A stretch of 64,000 nucleotides of DNA from Planomonospora sp. ID82291 (GTDB lineage Bacteria > Actinomycetota > Actinomycetes > Streptosporangiales > Streptosporangiaceae). The DNA lies in the NCBI RefSeq assembly GCF_015711645.1, contig NZ_JABTEX010000003.1, forward strand, positions 1,054,001-1,118,000. The letters run 5' to 3'. Of the stretch, positions 41,033-49,549 are shown piece by piece (positions within the stretch are counted from its first letter, which is position 1; every line of letters begins with the position of its first letter). A model generated the notes under the pieces. It saw only the letters and a list, made by a program, of their open reading frames with translations, ran no database searches and was not told the DNA's origin. Position numbers and translations under genes: made by a program.

Positions 41033-42597
41033 ATCCGGAAGACGCCGTAGCCGACGGGGTCGAGGGGGGCGCCCGCGGCGGCCGACAGGGCCAGGCCGAG
41101 GACGGTGCGGGTGTCGAGCGGGTCGATGACGCCGTCGTCCCAGAGGCGGGCGGTGGAGTAGTAGGGGCTTCCCTGCTCCTCGTACTGCCGCCGGATCGCG
41201 TCGGGGTCGGCGTCGCCGACGGTGGACAGCACGTTGGCGGCCTGCTCGCCGCCCATCACCGAGATCCGGGCGTTCGGCCACATCCATAGGAAGCGGGGCG
41301 AGTAGGCCCGGCCGGCCATCGCGTAGTTGCCCGCGCCGAACGAGCCGCCGATGACGACGGTGAACTTCGGCACCCGGGCGCAGGCGACCGCGGTGACCAT
41401 CTTGGCGCCGTGCTTGGCGATGCCGCCGGCCTCGTAGGCCCGGCCGACCATGAAACCGCTGATGTTCTGCAGGAAGACCAGCGGGGTGTCGCGGCGGTCG
41501 CACAGCTCGATGAAGTGCGCGCCCTTGAGCGCGGACTCGGCGAACAGGATGCCGTTGTTGGCGATGATCCCGACGGGGTGGCCGTGGACGCGGGCGAAGC
41601 CGGTCACCAGCGTCGTGCCGTACTCGGCCTTGAACTCCAGGAACCGGGAGCCGTCGACGAGGCGGGCGACGACCTCCCGGACGTCGTACGGCGTGCGGGT
41701 GTCGGCGGGCACGATGCCGTACAGGTCGCGGGGGTCGTGCGCGGGCTCCTCGGCGGGCAGGCGCTCCCAGGGGGCCTGCGGGCGGGGGGGCAGGGTGGCC
41801 ACGATGTCGCGGACGATCCGCAGGGCGTGCGCGTCGTCCTCGGCGAGGTGGTCGGTGACCCCACTGGTCCGGGAGTGCAGCTCGCCGCCGCCGAGCTCCT
41901 CGGCGGTGACCTCCTCGCCGGTGGCGGCCTTCACCAGCGGTGGCCCGCCCAGGAAGATGGTGCCCTGGTTGCGGACGATCACGGCCTCGTCGCTCATCGC
42001 CGGGACGTAGGCGCCGCCGGCGGTGCAGGAGCCGAGGACGGCGGCGATCTGCGGGATGCCGCGCGCCGACATGGTGGCCTGGTTGTAGAAGATCCGGCCG
42101 AAGTGCTCGCGGTCGGGGAAGACCTCGTCCTGCCGGGGCAGGAACGCGCCGCCGGAGTCGACGAGGTAGACGCACGGCAGCCGGTTGTCGAGGGCCACCT
42201 CCTGGGCCCGCAGGTGCTTCTTGACCGTCATCGGGTAGTAGGTGCCGCCCTTGACCGTCGCGTCGTTGGCGACCACCACGCACTCGCGGCCGGAGATCCG
42301 GCCGACGCCGGTGATGATCCCGGCCGCGGGGGCGTCGCCGCCGTACAGGCCGGTGGCGGCGAGCTGCGAGAGCTCCAGGAAGCGGGAGCCGGGGTCGAGC
42401 AGCGCGTCCACCCGCTCGCGGGGCAGGAGCTTGCCGCGGGCGGTGTGCCGGGCCCGGGAGCGCTCCGGTCCGCCCAGCGCGGCGGCGGCGACCCGCTCCC
42501 GCAGCTCGGCGGCGAGCCGCCCGTTGACCTCGGCGTTCGCCGCGAAGGCGACCCCGCCCGGATCGCAGGTGCTGCGCAGCACCGGCCAGCTGCCCAA
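41029..42597 (-). CDS. Acyl-CoA carboxylase beta subunit, methylcrotonyl-CoA type
   Basis: 522 residues, carboxyltransferase with two crotonase-fold halves. '[20 protein letters not shown]', '[20 protein letters not shown]', '[20 protein letters not shown]', '[20 protein letters not shown]' and '[19 protein letters not shown]' match MCC beta subunits more closely than propionyl-CoA ones. '[20 protein letters not shown]'-like and '[14 protein letters not shown]' finish the second half. It is first in the leucine-type operon. TTG 42597 with GGAGG 6 bp upstream. The divergent TetR gene and two palindromes lie directly upstream. Confidence 0.93.
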   Translation of the reverse strand: MGSWPVLRSTCDPGGVAFAANAEVNGRLAAELRERVAAAALGGPERSRARHTARGKLLPRERVDALLDPGSRFLELSQLAATGLYGGDAPAAGIITGVGRISGRECVVVANDATVKGGTYYPMTVKKHLRAQEVALDNRLPCVYLVDSGGAFLPRQDEVFPDREHFGRIFYNQATMSARGIPQIAAVLGSCTAGGAYVPAMSDEAVIVRNQGTIFLGGPPLVKAATGEEVTAEELGGGELHSRTSGVTDHLAEDDAHALRIVRDIVATLPPRPQAPWERLPAEEPAHDPRDLYGIVPADTRTPYDVREVVARLVDGSRFLEFKAEYGTTLVTGFARVHGHPVGIIANNGILFAESALKGAHFIELCDRRDTPLVFLQNISGFMVGRAYEAGGIAKHGAKMVTAVACARVPKFTVVIGGSFGAGNYAMAGRAYSPRFLWMWPNARISVMGGEQAANVLSTVGDADPDAIRRQYEEQGSPYYSTARLWDDGVIDPLDTRTVLGLALSAAAGAPLDPVGYGVFRM

Positions 42598-42640
42598 TGC
42601 GGGCCTCCTTCGAGATCACCGCCCGGCGCCGTTGCCGGGG

Positions 42641-42656
42641 GTTAACGGCCGCTAAC
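42641..42656. promoter_or_regulatory. TetR operator candidate 1 (GTTA-N8-TAAC)
   Basis: GTTAACGGCCGCTAAC, one mismatch from a perfect 16-bp palindrome, 44 bp upstream of the carboxylase beta start, in the divergent promoter gap. Confidence 0.65.
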
Positions 42657-42668
42657 TCCACCGGAGAT

Positions 42669-42684
42669 GTTAGTCATCGTTAAC
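42669..42684. promoter_or_regulatory. TetR operator candidate 2 (GTTA-N8-TAAC)
   Basis: GTTAGTCATCGTTAAC, same outer arms, 13 bp before the tetR start. The two sites would block both divergent promoters. Confidence 0.65.
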
Positions 42685-42697
42685 GCCACCGTCTACC

Positions 42698-43297
42698 ATG
42701 CGAGTCGTGACGACCGCCCGTACCCCTACCCGCGAACGCCGCTCCCGGCGCACGGAGATCCTGGACGCCGCCGCGGAGCTGTTCGCGGCGCGCGGCTTCC
42801 ACGGTGTCTCCATCGAGGACATCGGCGGCGCGGTCGGCACCTCCGGCCCGGCGCTCTACCGGCACTTCAGCGGCAAGGAGGCGCTGCTGGCGGAGATGCT
42901 GCTGGACGTCAGCGAGCGCCTGCACACCTCGGCGGCCGAGCGCGTCACCACCGCGCCCGACGCCGAGAGCGCGCTGGACGCCCTGCTGGCCGGGCAGATC
43001 GCGTTCGCGCTCGGCCATCCGGCGCTGATCACCGTGCACGACCGCGAGCTGGGCAACGTCCCCGAGCCGGCCCGCCGCCGGATCCGCCGGCTGCAGCGGC
43101 TGTACGTGGAGGAGTGGGTGACCGTGCTGAGCGAGCTGCACCCCGGCTGCCCGCCGTCCCGGCTGCGCGCGGCCACCCACGCGGTCTTCGGCCTGCTCAA
43201 CTCGACCCCGCACAGCGCGGGCGAGCTGCCGCCGGAGGCGATGGCCCCGCTGCTGCACGCCATGGCCCGCGCGGCCCTGGCCGCGGCACGGAGTTAA
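42698..43297 (+). CDS. TetR regulator of the branched-chain operon
   Basis: 199 residues. DNA-binding domain: 'RERRSRRTEILDAAAELFAA', 'RGFHGVSIEDIGGAVGTSGP', 'ALYRHFSGKEALLAEML'. The C-terminal domain 'ALDALLAGQIAFALGHPALI', 'TVHDRELGNVPEPARRRIRR' is that of TetR proteins that sense acyl-CoA metabolites in acyl-CoA carboxylase/dehydrogenase operons. It diverges from the operon over two GTTA-N8-TAAC sites, and a third such site overlaps its own stop codon (43293-43308). It is therefore expected to repress both itself and the leucine-type operon. Confidence 0.92.
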   Translation: MRVVTTARTPTRERRSRRTEILDAAAELFAARGFHGVSIEDIGGAVGTSGPALYRHFSGKEALLAEMLLDVSERLHTSAAERVTTAPDAESALDALLAGQIAFALGHPALITVHDRELGNVPEPARRRIRRLQRLYVEEWVTVLSELHPGCPPSRLRAATHAVFGLLNSTPHSAGELPPEAMAPLLHAMARAALAAARS

Positions 43298-43308
43298 GAA
43301 CCGTTAAC
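43293..43308. promoter_or_regulatory. TetR operator candidate 3 overlapping the tetR stop codon
   Basis: GTTAAGAACCGTTAAC; the TAA stop of tetR (43295-43297) is part of the site. It matches the GTTA-N8-TAAC pattern of sites 1 and 2. Confidence 0.5.
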
Positions 43309-43314
43309 TTCACT

Positions 43315-43407
43315 CCCCGGAGAGGGGACGCCGGTGCGGGCCCCGGAGAGGGGACGCCGGTGCGGGCCCCGGAGAGGGGACGCCGGTGCGGGCGCCCCCT
43401 CTCCGGG
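43315..43407. terminator. Three 26-bp repeats ending in a terminator hairpin
   Basis: 26-bp units at 43315, 43341 and 43367, each with CCCGGAGAGGGG; the sequence then gives CCCCTCTCCGGG (43396-43407). The last unit and this arm make a 12-bp stem between the convergent tetR and secreted-protein genes. The two earlier copies could pair with the same arm. Confidence 0.7.
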
Positions 43408-43423
43408 CCGCGTCACGGCGGGG

Positions 43424-44506
43424 TCAGCGCTTGACCCTGACGTGGTCGGCGCGGCTGGAGTCGCCGTAGAAGTCCGCGTCCCCCTTGAAGACGAGCCTCC
43501 AGTGGCCCGACCGGTAGGCCCTGGCCTTGGTGTAGATCTTCCCGCTCCCGGTGGACCACGTGTTCTTCACGTGGTGCCACCGTCCGGCGCCGTCGGGCTT
43601 GAAGTACAGCCGGACCTTGGCCCGGTGCCCCTCCCGGCCCCAGCCGTCGCCGACCTGAAGCGTGCCGCGGAACCTCAGGTACCGGCCGTGGCGGACCGGT
43701 TCCGGCGAGGCGTTGAAGGAGGAGATCCGGCTCTCGCCGCGCTCGGGCTCCGGCTCGGGTGCGGGTTCGCGGACCGTCACGTGGTCGACGGGGCTGCTCG
43801 CGCCCTCGGCCCCGGAGTCGCCGCCGAACTCGGCGCGCCAGCTTCCGGACCGCACGGCGGCGGTGTCGACGCTGAAGCGGCCGTCGGCGTCGGTCCGGTC
43901 CGCGGCGACGCGCGTCCACCGGGACGAGCCGTCGGCGCGGAACAGGATCGCGACCTCGCGGTCGGCGCGGCCGTCCCAGCCGAGCGTGCCGTCGGCCTGC
44001 AGGCGGCCCCGGACGGTCAGCGTGTCCCCCCGGTCGATCGGGTCGGGCCGGGCGCCGAAGTCGACGATCCTGGTGTCGAGGACCTTCCTGGACTCGACGG
44101 TGAACTTGCCGCTCGCCGTGTCGTCCGGCTTGCCCGCGGCCCGGGCGACCGCGACGTAGCTCCACTGCCCGGCGGCGGCGGCGCCGAACTCCTTGGACGC
44201 GGTCCACCGGGTCTCCAGGCCGTGCGGCGCCGGGGTGAGCTTGACGGTCGCCCAGGCGGCCCCGGGCGCCCTGAGTCGGAACTCGACGTCGCCCGTGTGC
44301 CGGGTGGTGAAGGTGAACTTGACCGTGACCGGCGACCCGGTCACCACGACCGGGTTGGGGGCGATCGCCACGTTGGAGACGACGGGGTCCGGTGCGGTCC
44401 TGGCCGCGGCGGCCGCGAGGGGGGCCGCGGCGGCGGGGGGAGCCAGGGCGATCGCCCCGGCTCCCACGGCCACCGCGACGGCGGCGGCTCGGGTGCGGTG
44501 CAACAT
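43424..44506 (-). CDS. Secreted protein with Ig-like repeats
   Basis: About 360 residues. Signal peptide 'MLHRTRAAAVAVAVGAGAIA' then Ala-rich cleavage region. The mature part has about three Ig-like beta-sandwich repeats: 'VVSNVAIAPNPVVVTGSPVT', 'RIVDFGARPDPIDRGDTLTV' and 'RISSFNASPEPVRHGRYLRF', each of the form 'I..f.a.P.pv..G..l...G.L' with Trp in the later strands ('SGSWRAEFGGD', 'SGHWRLVFKGD'). These recall repeats in secreted actinomycete proteins of unknown function, often annotated as calcium-binding or cell-surface. The upstream ATG at 44518 sits directly on GGGAGG; ATG 44506, 12 bp on, is preferred. Confidence 0.75.
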   Translation of the reverse strand: MLHRTRAAAVAVAVGAGAIALAPPAAAAPLAAAAARTAPDPVVSNVAIAPNPVVVTGSPVTVKFTFTTRHTGDVEFRLRAPGAAWATVKLTPAPHGLETRWTASKEFGAAAAGQWSYVAVARAAGKPDDTASGKFTVESRKVLDTRIVDFGARPDPIDRGDTLTVRGRLQADGTLGWDGRADREVAILFRADGSSRWTRVAADRTDADGRFSVDTAAVRSGSWRAEFGGDSGAEGASSPVDHVTVREPAPEPEPERGESRISSFNASPEPVRHGRYLRFRGTLQVGDGWGREGHRAKVRLYFKPDGAGRWHHVKNTWSTGSGKIYTKARAYRSGHWRLVFKGDADFYGDSSRADHVRVKR

Positions 44507-44726
44507 TCGGGTGTCCATCCTCCCGTGGGCTGGACGCGGCGGTGAGGGTGCCACGTCGGTACACCAAGTAGACGCATATACCGGTCGATCGGTTGATAAA
44601 ACGCCCGAATTGGTGTCAGGAGCAGGTCCACCGGAGCCCGCCGTCCCCGGGCCCGGGGAAAGATCCGGTGGACGAAAGAGGCCAAGGACGGCGACGGGGA
44701 CGGCTCTGCGGGACATAATCAGCCGT

Positions 44727-46943
44727 GTGGCGCGCGACACTGTTGAGACTCATTTCGCCGAAGCGGTGGCGGACCTGACCGTCGGGACCCGGCGCGACCC
44801 GGCGCTGCCGGTGCGCGAGGGCACGAGTCTGACGGGAGCCCGCTGCCGGGAGCTGTTCGAGTTCCAGCTCGGCAGCCGGCTCCTGGACGTCACCGCCCGC
44901 CTCCTGCGCGAACGCGGCGAGGGCTTCTACACCATCGGCTCCGCCGGTCACGAGGGCAACGCCGCGGTCGCCGCGGCCCTGCGCACGACCGACCCGGCGC
45001 TGCTGCACTACCGCTCCGGCGCCTTCTACCTGGCGCGCTCGGCGATGGCCGGGCGGCTGCCCGAGCAGGGCCTGCGGGACGTGCTGCTCGGCCTGGTCGC
45101 CTCGGCGGAGGAGCCGATCGCGGGCGGCCGGCACAAGGTCTTCGGCCATCCGGACCTCGCGGTGATCCCGCAGACCTCGACGATCGCCAGCCATCTGCCG
45201 CGCGCGGTGGGCGTGGCCTTCGCGATCGAGCGCGCCCGCCAGCTCGGCGTGCGGGGGGCCTGGCCGGACGACGCCGTCGCGGTGTGCAGCTTCGGCGACG
45301 CCTCGGTCAACCACGCCAGCGCCCTGTCGGGCCTCAACACCGCCGCCTACGGCTCCTACCAGGGTCTGGGGCTGCCGATCCTGTTCGTCTGCGAGGACAA
45401 CGGGCTGGGCATCAGCGTGCGGACCCCGAGCGGCTGGGTGGAGGCCTCCCGCCACCCCCTGCTCACGTACTTCGCGGCCGACGGCTGCGACCTGGCCGAC
45501 GCGCACGACGCGGCCAGGGCGGCCGCCGACCACGTGCGCGCCACCCGCTCCCCCGCCCTGCTGCACCTGGGCACCGTCCGGCTGATGGGCCACGCCGGCT
45601 CCGACGTGGAGCTGTCCTACCGGACCAAGCGGGAGATCAACGCCGACCTCGCCCGCGACCCGCTGGCGGCCACGGCCCGCCTGCTCGTCGAGGCCGGGCT
45701 GGCCACCCCCGACGAGCTGCTCACCCGCTACGAGACGATGCGCGAGCACCTGCTCCGGATGGCCCTGGAGAGCTCCCGGCGGCCGAGGCTGACCTCCGCC
45801 GTCGACATCATGGAACCGCTGGCCCCGCGCACCCCCGGGGCCGTGGCCGCGGCGGCGGCGTCCCCCGCCCCCGCCGCGGCCCGCGAGCGGGCCTTCGGGG
45901 GTCGGCTGCCCGAGGACGAGGGGCCGCTGACCCTCTCCCAGGCGATCAACCGGACCCTGGCCGACGAGCTGGCCGCCCGTCCCGACGTCCTGGTCTTCGG
46001 CGAGGACGTGGCCCGCAAGGGCGGCGTCTACGGCGTCACCCGCGGCCTGCAGAAGCGCTTCGGCGCGAACCGGGTGTTCGACACGCTCCTGGACGAGCAG
46101 ACGGTGCTCGGCCTGGCGCTGGGCTCGGGCGTGTCCGGCCTGCTCCCGGTCCCCGAGGTCCAGTACCTCGCCTACCTGCACAACGCCCTCGACCAGATCC
46201 GGGGCGAGGCCGCCACCCTGCAGTTCTTCTCCCGCGGCGCCTTCCGCAACCCGATGGTGCTGCGCCTGCCCTCCTACGCCTACCAGAAGGGCTTCGGGGG
46301 CCACTTCCACAACGACGACTCCGTGGCCGCGCTGCGCGACATCCCCGGCCTGGTCGTCGCCTCCCCGGCCCGGCCCGACGACGCCGCCGCGATGCTGCGC
46401 ACCTGCCTGGCCGCCGCGCGCACCGACGGCAGCGTCTGCGTCTTCCTCGAACCGATCGCCCTCTACACCGCGCGCGACATGTTCGAGGACGGCGACGGCG
46501 GCTGGCTCGCGCCGTACGCGCCGCCGTCCCGCTGGGCCGAGACGCACGTCCCGATCGGCCGCGCCCGCAGCTACGGCGACGGCCGCGACCTGACCATCGC
46601 GACCTTCGGCAACGGCCTGCGGATGAGCCTGCGCGCCGCGGTCAGGCTCACCGCGGAGGGGTACGGCTGCCGGGTGCTCGACCTGCGCTGGCTGTCCCCG
46701 CTGCCGGTCGAGGACCTGCTGCGCGCGGCCGAGCTGACCGGCAACGTGCTGATCGCCGACGAGACCCGCCGCAGCGGCGGCGTCTCGGAGGGGATCGTCG
46801 CGGAGCTGCTGGACGCGGGGTTCGGCGGGAGGATCGCCCGGGTCACCTCCTCCGACAGCTTCGTCCCGCTGGGGGATGCGGCCAAGCACGTGCTGCTCTC
46901 GGAGGACGAGATCGAGGAGGCGGCCCGCAAGCTCCTCGGCTGA
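44727..46943 (+). CDS. Fused alpha/beta E1 of a 2-oxoacid dehydrogenase
   Basis: 738 residues. The N-terminal half is an E1 alpha-type ThDP domain: 'FYTIGSAGHEGNAAVAAALR', 'LHYRSGAFYLARSAMAGRLP', 'AVCSFGDASVNHASALSGLN' (ThDP motif GDxS...N) and 'ILFVCEDNGLGISVRTPSG'. The C-terminal half is an E1 beta: 'LTLSQAINRTLADELAARPD', 'VLVFGEDVARKGGVYGVTRG' and 'NVLIADETRRSGGVSEGIVA'. This single-chain form suits branched-chain or related 2-oxoacids; E2/E3 are not adjacent. GTG 44727 lies 7 bp after CATAAT (44714-44719), so the transcript is probably leaderless. It complements the branched-chain operon upstream. Confidence 0.88.
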   Translation: MARDTVETHFAEAVADLTVGTRRDPALPVREGTSLTGARCRELFEFQLGSRLLDVTARLLRERGEGFYTIGSAGHEGNAAVAAALRTTDPALLHYRSGAFYLARSAMAGRLPEQGLRDVLLGLVASAEEPIAGGRHKVFGHPDLAVIPQTSTIASHLPRAVGVAFAIERARQLGVRGAWPDDAVAVCSFGDASVNHASALSGLNTAAYGSYQGLGLPILFVCEDNGLGISVRTPSGWVEASRHPLLTYFAADGCDLADAHDAARAAADHVRATRSPALLHLGTVRLMGHAGSDVELSYRTKREINADLARDPLAATARLLVEAGLATPDELLTRYETMREHLLRMALESSRRPRLTSAVDIMEPLAPRTPGAVAAAAASPAPAAARERAFGGRLPEDEGPLTLSQAINRTLADELAARPDVLVFGEDVARKGGVYGVTRGLQKRFGANRVFDTLLDEQTVLGLALGSGVSGLLPVPEVQYLAYLHNALDQIRGEAATLQFFSRGAFRNPMVLRLPSYAYQKGFGGHFHNDDSVAALRDIPGLVVASPARPDDAAAMLRTCLAAARTDGSVCVFLEPIALYTARDMFEDGDGGWLAPYAPPSRWAETHVPIGRARSYGDGRDLTIATFGNGLRMSLRAAVRLTAEGYGCRVLDLRWLSPLPVEDLLRAAELTGNVLIADETRRSGGVSEGIVAELLDAGFGGRIARVTSSDSFVPLGDAAKHVLLSEDEIEEAARKLLG

Positions 46944-46988
46944 CGGGCCCGACGGCTCCGCGCTCCGGACGGGGAATCCCGGCGCCGA

Positions 46989-47005
46989 CCGGGCGGAGCG
47001 CCCGG
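46989..47005. terminator. Small hairpin between convergent genes
   Basis: CCGGGCG-GAG-CGCCCGG, 7-bp stem and 3-nt loop, between the E1 gene (ends 46943) and the SnoaL-like gene (ends 47023). Confidence 0.5.
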
Positions 47006-47022
47006 ACCCGGGCGGGGCGGTG

Positions 47023-47499
47023 TCAGGCGGGGGCCATCGACTCCTTGAGTCCTTCCATGGCCTGGCTCCGGATCCGCGCCCGGAGCGCCGGGGTCCAGCC
47101 GACGACGAGCCCCACCGGCCGGCCGAGGGCCATCTTCGACCAGTGCTTGAAGTCGAAGTCGTCGTGCTGCCGGACGATCAGCCCGCTCTCGAACCGGAAC
47201 AGCGAGTCGATCTGGTTGACGACCCTCCTGCCGGTCGCGGCGAAGGTGTATCCGGCGGTCCAGTCGGCGGTCACCTCGTGGCGGCCGGCGCTCACCCGCC
47301 CGAGCGAGACGTCCAGGCCGGTGCCGTACCCCATCAGCAGGCGCCACATGCCCATGATCCGGGCCCGGCCCTCCAGCTCCTGGAAGATCGGATCGCCGAA
47401 GGTGACGTCGGGGTGGTAACAGCGTTCCATGGCGTCGAGGTCGCGGCGCGCGAGCGCGTCGTAGAAGGTCCTGACGAGTGTGGCGTGGGTGTCGCTCAC
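47023..47499 (-). CDS. SnoaL-like/NTF2-fold protein
   Basis: 158 residues of the NTF2-like fold: 'VRTFYDALARRDLDAMERCY', 'HPDVTFGDPIFQELEGRARI', 'MGMWRLLM', 'ADWTAGYTFAATGRRVVNQI', 'DSLFRFESGLIVRQHDDFDF', 'KHWSKMALG'. Members act as polyketide cyclases, ketosteroid isomerase-like enzymes or ligand binders; the exact role is not clear. GTG 47499 was chosen because GGGAG is 6 bp upstream of it, whereas the ATG at 47505 is directly adjacent to that site. It is divergent from the M50 protease gene. Confidence 0.82.
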   Translation of the reverse strand: MSDTHATLVRTFYDALARRDLDAMERCYHPDVTFGDPIFQELEGRARIMGMWRLLMGYGTGLDVSLGRVSAGRHEVTADWTAGYTFAATGRRVVNQIDSLFRFESGLIVRQHDDFDFKHWSKMALGRPVGLVVGWTPALRARIRSQAMEGLKESMAPA

Positions 47500-47652
47500 G
47501 GGCATCTCCCGATCATTGCCATTCTGCACTTCGAGCTTAATAACGGCAGATACTTCACAGGTATACAGCACCCCGGGCCTGTCTCCACCAGACTTGTTCC
47601 CGTGGGACGCTTTGCTCTGGCGTTCCGGGACGTCTGCGAGGGGAAGTGACCG

Positions 47653-48366
47653 TTGAGCGAGGTGTGGGTGACTCTCACCACAGCCCATCCGGGGCCGCCC
47701 GCGTGGGTCGTGCTGCTGTCCGCGCTGACCGCCCTGGCGGTGGTGGCGTGGTCCACCTCGTGGCAGCTCTCCCGGGGCCTGGTCACCATCGCCCACGAGG
47801 GCGGGCACGCGGTGATGGCGCTGCTCACCCGGCGCAGGCTGCAGGGCATCCGGTTGCACTCCGACACCTCGGGCGTGACGCTCACCCGCGGCAGGCCCAC
47901 CGGTCCCGGCATGATCCTGACGGCCGCCGCCGGTTATGTCGCCCCCTCCCTGCTGGGACTGGGCGGGGCGTGGCTGACCTCCGCCGGCTACGTCGCCGTG
48001 CTCATCGCCGTCGTGATCACGCTGCTCGTCTGCATGCTGGTGGTGATCCGCAACCTGTTCGGGGCGGTGAGCCTGCTGGCCGTCGGCGGAGCGATCACCG
48101 CGCTCACCTGGTACGCCCCCGCGGACGTCGACGCGGTCATCGCCTATCTGACCGTCTGGTTCCTGCTGTTCGGCGGGATCCGGCCGATCCTCGAACTGGG
48201 CCGCAAGCGCCGCCACGGCCGCGCCCCCGACTCCGACGCCGACCAGCTCGCCCGGCTGACCTTCCTGCCCGGCGGATTCTGGGTGCTGCTCTTCCTGCTG
48301 GTCTCGGGAGCCGCCCTGCTGGCCGGCGCCTACCTGCTGGTGCCGCTGCCGCTCAGCCTGCCCTGA
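47653..48366 (+). CDS. M50-family site-2-like membrane metalloprotease
   Basis: 237 residues, mostly membrane helices. 'LVTIAHEGGHAVMALLTRRR' gives the HExxH zinc site in the second helix. Later segments include 'LTAAAGYVAPSLLGLGGAWL', 'VAVLIAVVITLLVCMLVVIR' and 'AVIAYLTVWFLLFGGIRPIL'. There is no PDZ domain, as in the compact actinomycete M50B subfamily. These proteases cut membrane-bound regulators or have unknown roles. TTG 47653 follows GAGGGGAAGTGACC. It sits just upstream of the lanthipeptide cluster but I see no direct evidence that it belongs to it. Confidence 0.85.
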   Translation: MSEVWVTLTTAHPGPPAWVVLLSALTALAVVAWSTSWQLSRGLVTIAHEGGHAVMALLTRRRLQGIRLHSDTSGVTLTRGRPTGPGMILTAAAGYVAPSLLGLGGAWLTSAGYVAVLIAVVITLLVCMLVVIRNLFGAVSLLAVGGAITALTWYAPADVDAVIAYLTVWFLLFGGIRPILELGRKRRHGRAPDSDADQLARLTFLPGGFWVLLFLLVSGAALLAGAYLLVPLPLSLP

Positions 48367-48382
48367 GCGGTCCTGTCGGCTT

Positions 48383-48453
48383 TCCCGGCGAACCCCGGCG
48401 AACCCCGGCGAACCCCGGCGAACCCTGGTGAACCCCGGCGAACCCTGGTGAAC
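48383..48453. repeat. 10-bp tandem repeat (AACCCCGGCG)
   Basis: Six units from 48391 to 48450 plus a partial one before, two of them AACCCTGGTG. It lies after the M50 stop; the period is not a multiple of three, so it is noncoding. The next 100 bp turn AT-rich, probably the promoter of the lanthipeptide cluster. Confidence 0.8.
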
Positions 48454-48602
48454 GAAAAGCCGTGAATATTACATATCAGGCGATCATGACCGGTGTTGAC
48501 TTGTCGGATTCATTGACATAGCCGAGCATTATTTGGTTTTGTTGACAGTTAACTTGGTTGATGGTTTTATGGCGGAGTTGTTCCCCTCCGGCGAGAGTCG
48601 GC

Positions 48603-49403
48603 ATGCTGTCTCACATCCATCCCGCGGTGACGATCACGACACTGCTTTTCCCCGCCTCGTTGAGCATAACGGTCCTTCTCTGGCTGCGGCTCCGACGGCT
48701 CCGGAGGGAGCAGGCGGCCGAGCGGGACAGGGCCGTGGCGCGGGCGCGCGAGGACTTCACCCGCGACATGCACGATCTCGTGGGCCACTGGCTCTGGCTC
48801 GCGTCGATCAAGAGCGAGCTGGCCTACCGGCAGGCGCGCGACGACGCCCGGCTCCGCGGCGAACTCGCCGAGGCCCTCCAGGCGGTACGGCACGCCGCCC
48901 ACGCCGTGCGCAACGCCTCCCGGTCCCAGCGGACCCTCTCCCTGCACGGTGAGGCCGTACGGGCCGAGGCGCTGCTGTGGAGCCTGGGAGCCTACTGCCT
49001 GACCCGGGTGGACGCCGCCGGCCTGCCATCGGACCTGAACAGGGCGCTGGGCGCCGTGGTCAGGGAGGGCGTCACCAACATGCTGCGGCACAGCGCGGTC
49101 CGCAAGTGCGTGATCGAGACGGCCCGGCACGACGGCCGGCTGCGGCTGACCGTCGCCAACGACGGCGCGGCCGGTCCGGGGCGGTTCCCCGCCGGCCGCT
49201 CCCGTCCGGCGGCCCCGTCCGGCGCCCTCGCCGCCGAGCCCGCCGCCGGCTCCCCGCCCGTCCCCGGAACGCGTTCGCGAGCCGGGGGCCTGGCCAACCT
49301 CCGGCAGCGGATGGCCCGTCTCGGGGGCACCGTGGAGGCCGCGGCCGGACCGGACGGATGGTTCCGGCTGGTCGTCGACGTCCCCGTGGACTTTTCCGAA
49401 TAA
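48603..49403 (+). CDS. NarL-type sensor histidine kinase of the lanthipeptide cluster
   Basis: 266 residues. One N-terminal membrane helix ('HPAVTITTLLFPASLSITVL'), a coiled linker of Arg/Glu, then the HisKA_3 box 'FTRDMHDLVGHWLWLASIKS' with the phospho-His in 'MHDLVGH'. The ATPase part shows the N box 'REGVTNMLRHS' and 'GGLANLRQRMARLGGTVEAA'; it has a Pro/Ala-rich insert of about 30 residues before the last G box. It opens the lanthipeptide cluster and no response regulator follows; the nearest, of the matching LuxR type, is at the far end of the cluster (58390-59046). Confidence 0.85.
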   Translation: MLSHIHPAVTITTLLFPASLSITVLLWLRLRRLRREQAAERDRAVARAREDFTRDMHDLVGHWLWLASIKSELAYRQARDDARLRGELAEALQAVRHAAHAVRNASRSQRTLSLHGEAVRAEALLWSLGAYCLTRVDAAGLPSDLNRALGAVVREGVTNMLRHSAVRKCVIETARHDGRLRLTVANDGAAGPGRFPAGRSRPAAPSGALAAEPAAGSPPVPGTRSRAGGLANLRQRMARLGGTVEAAAGPDGWFRLVVDVPVDFSE

Positions 49404-49549
49404 CTTTCACTTCAACGGCTCCACCTCGCGCGACGCATATCTTCACCATCGGACCTGTGAATTATGCATATGCGAGCGGTGGAACTTGTAACTGGAAATA
49501 GCCCCCTACGTCCGGGATTCTCTTCATGGAAGCCAGCAAGGAGATCCCC

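Noticed and set aside
47653-48366. M50 protease as part of the lanthipeptide cluster
   Set aside because: It is separated by 236 bp with a repeat and a new promoter-like region; class III precursors have no membrane segment to cut.
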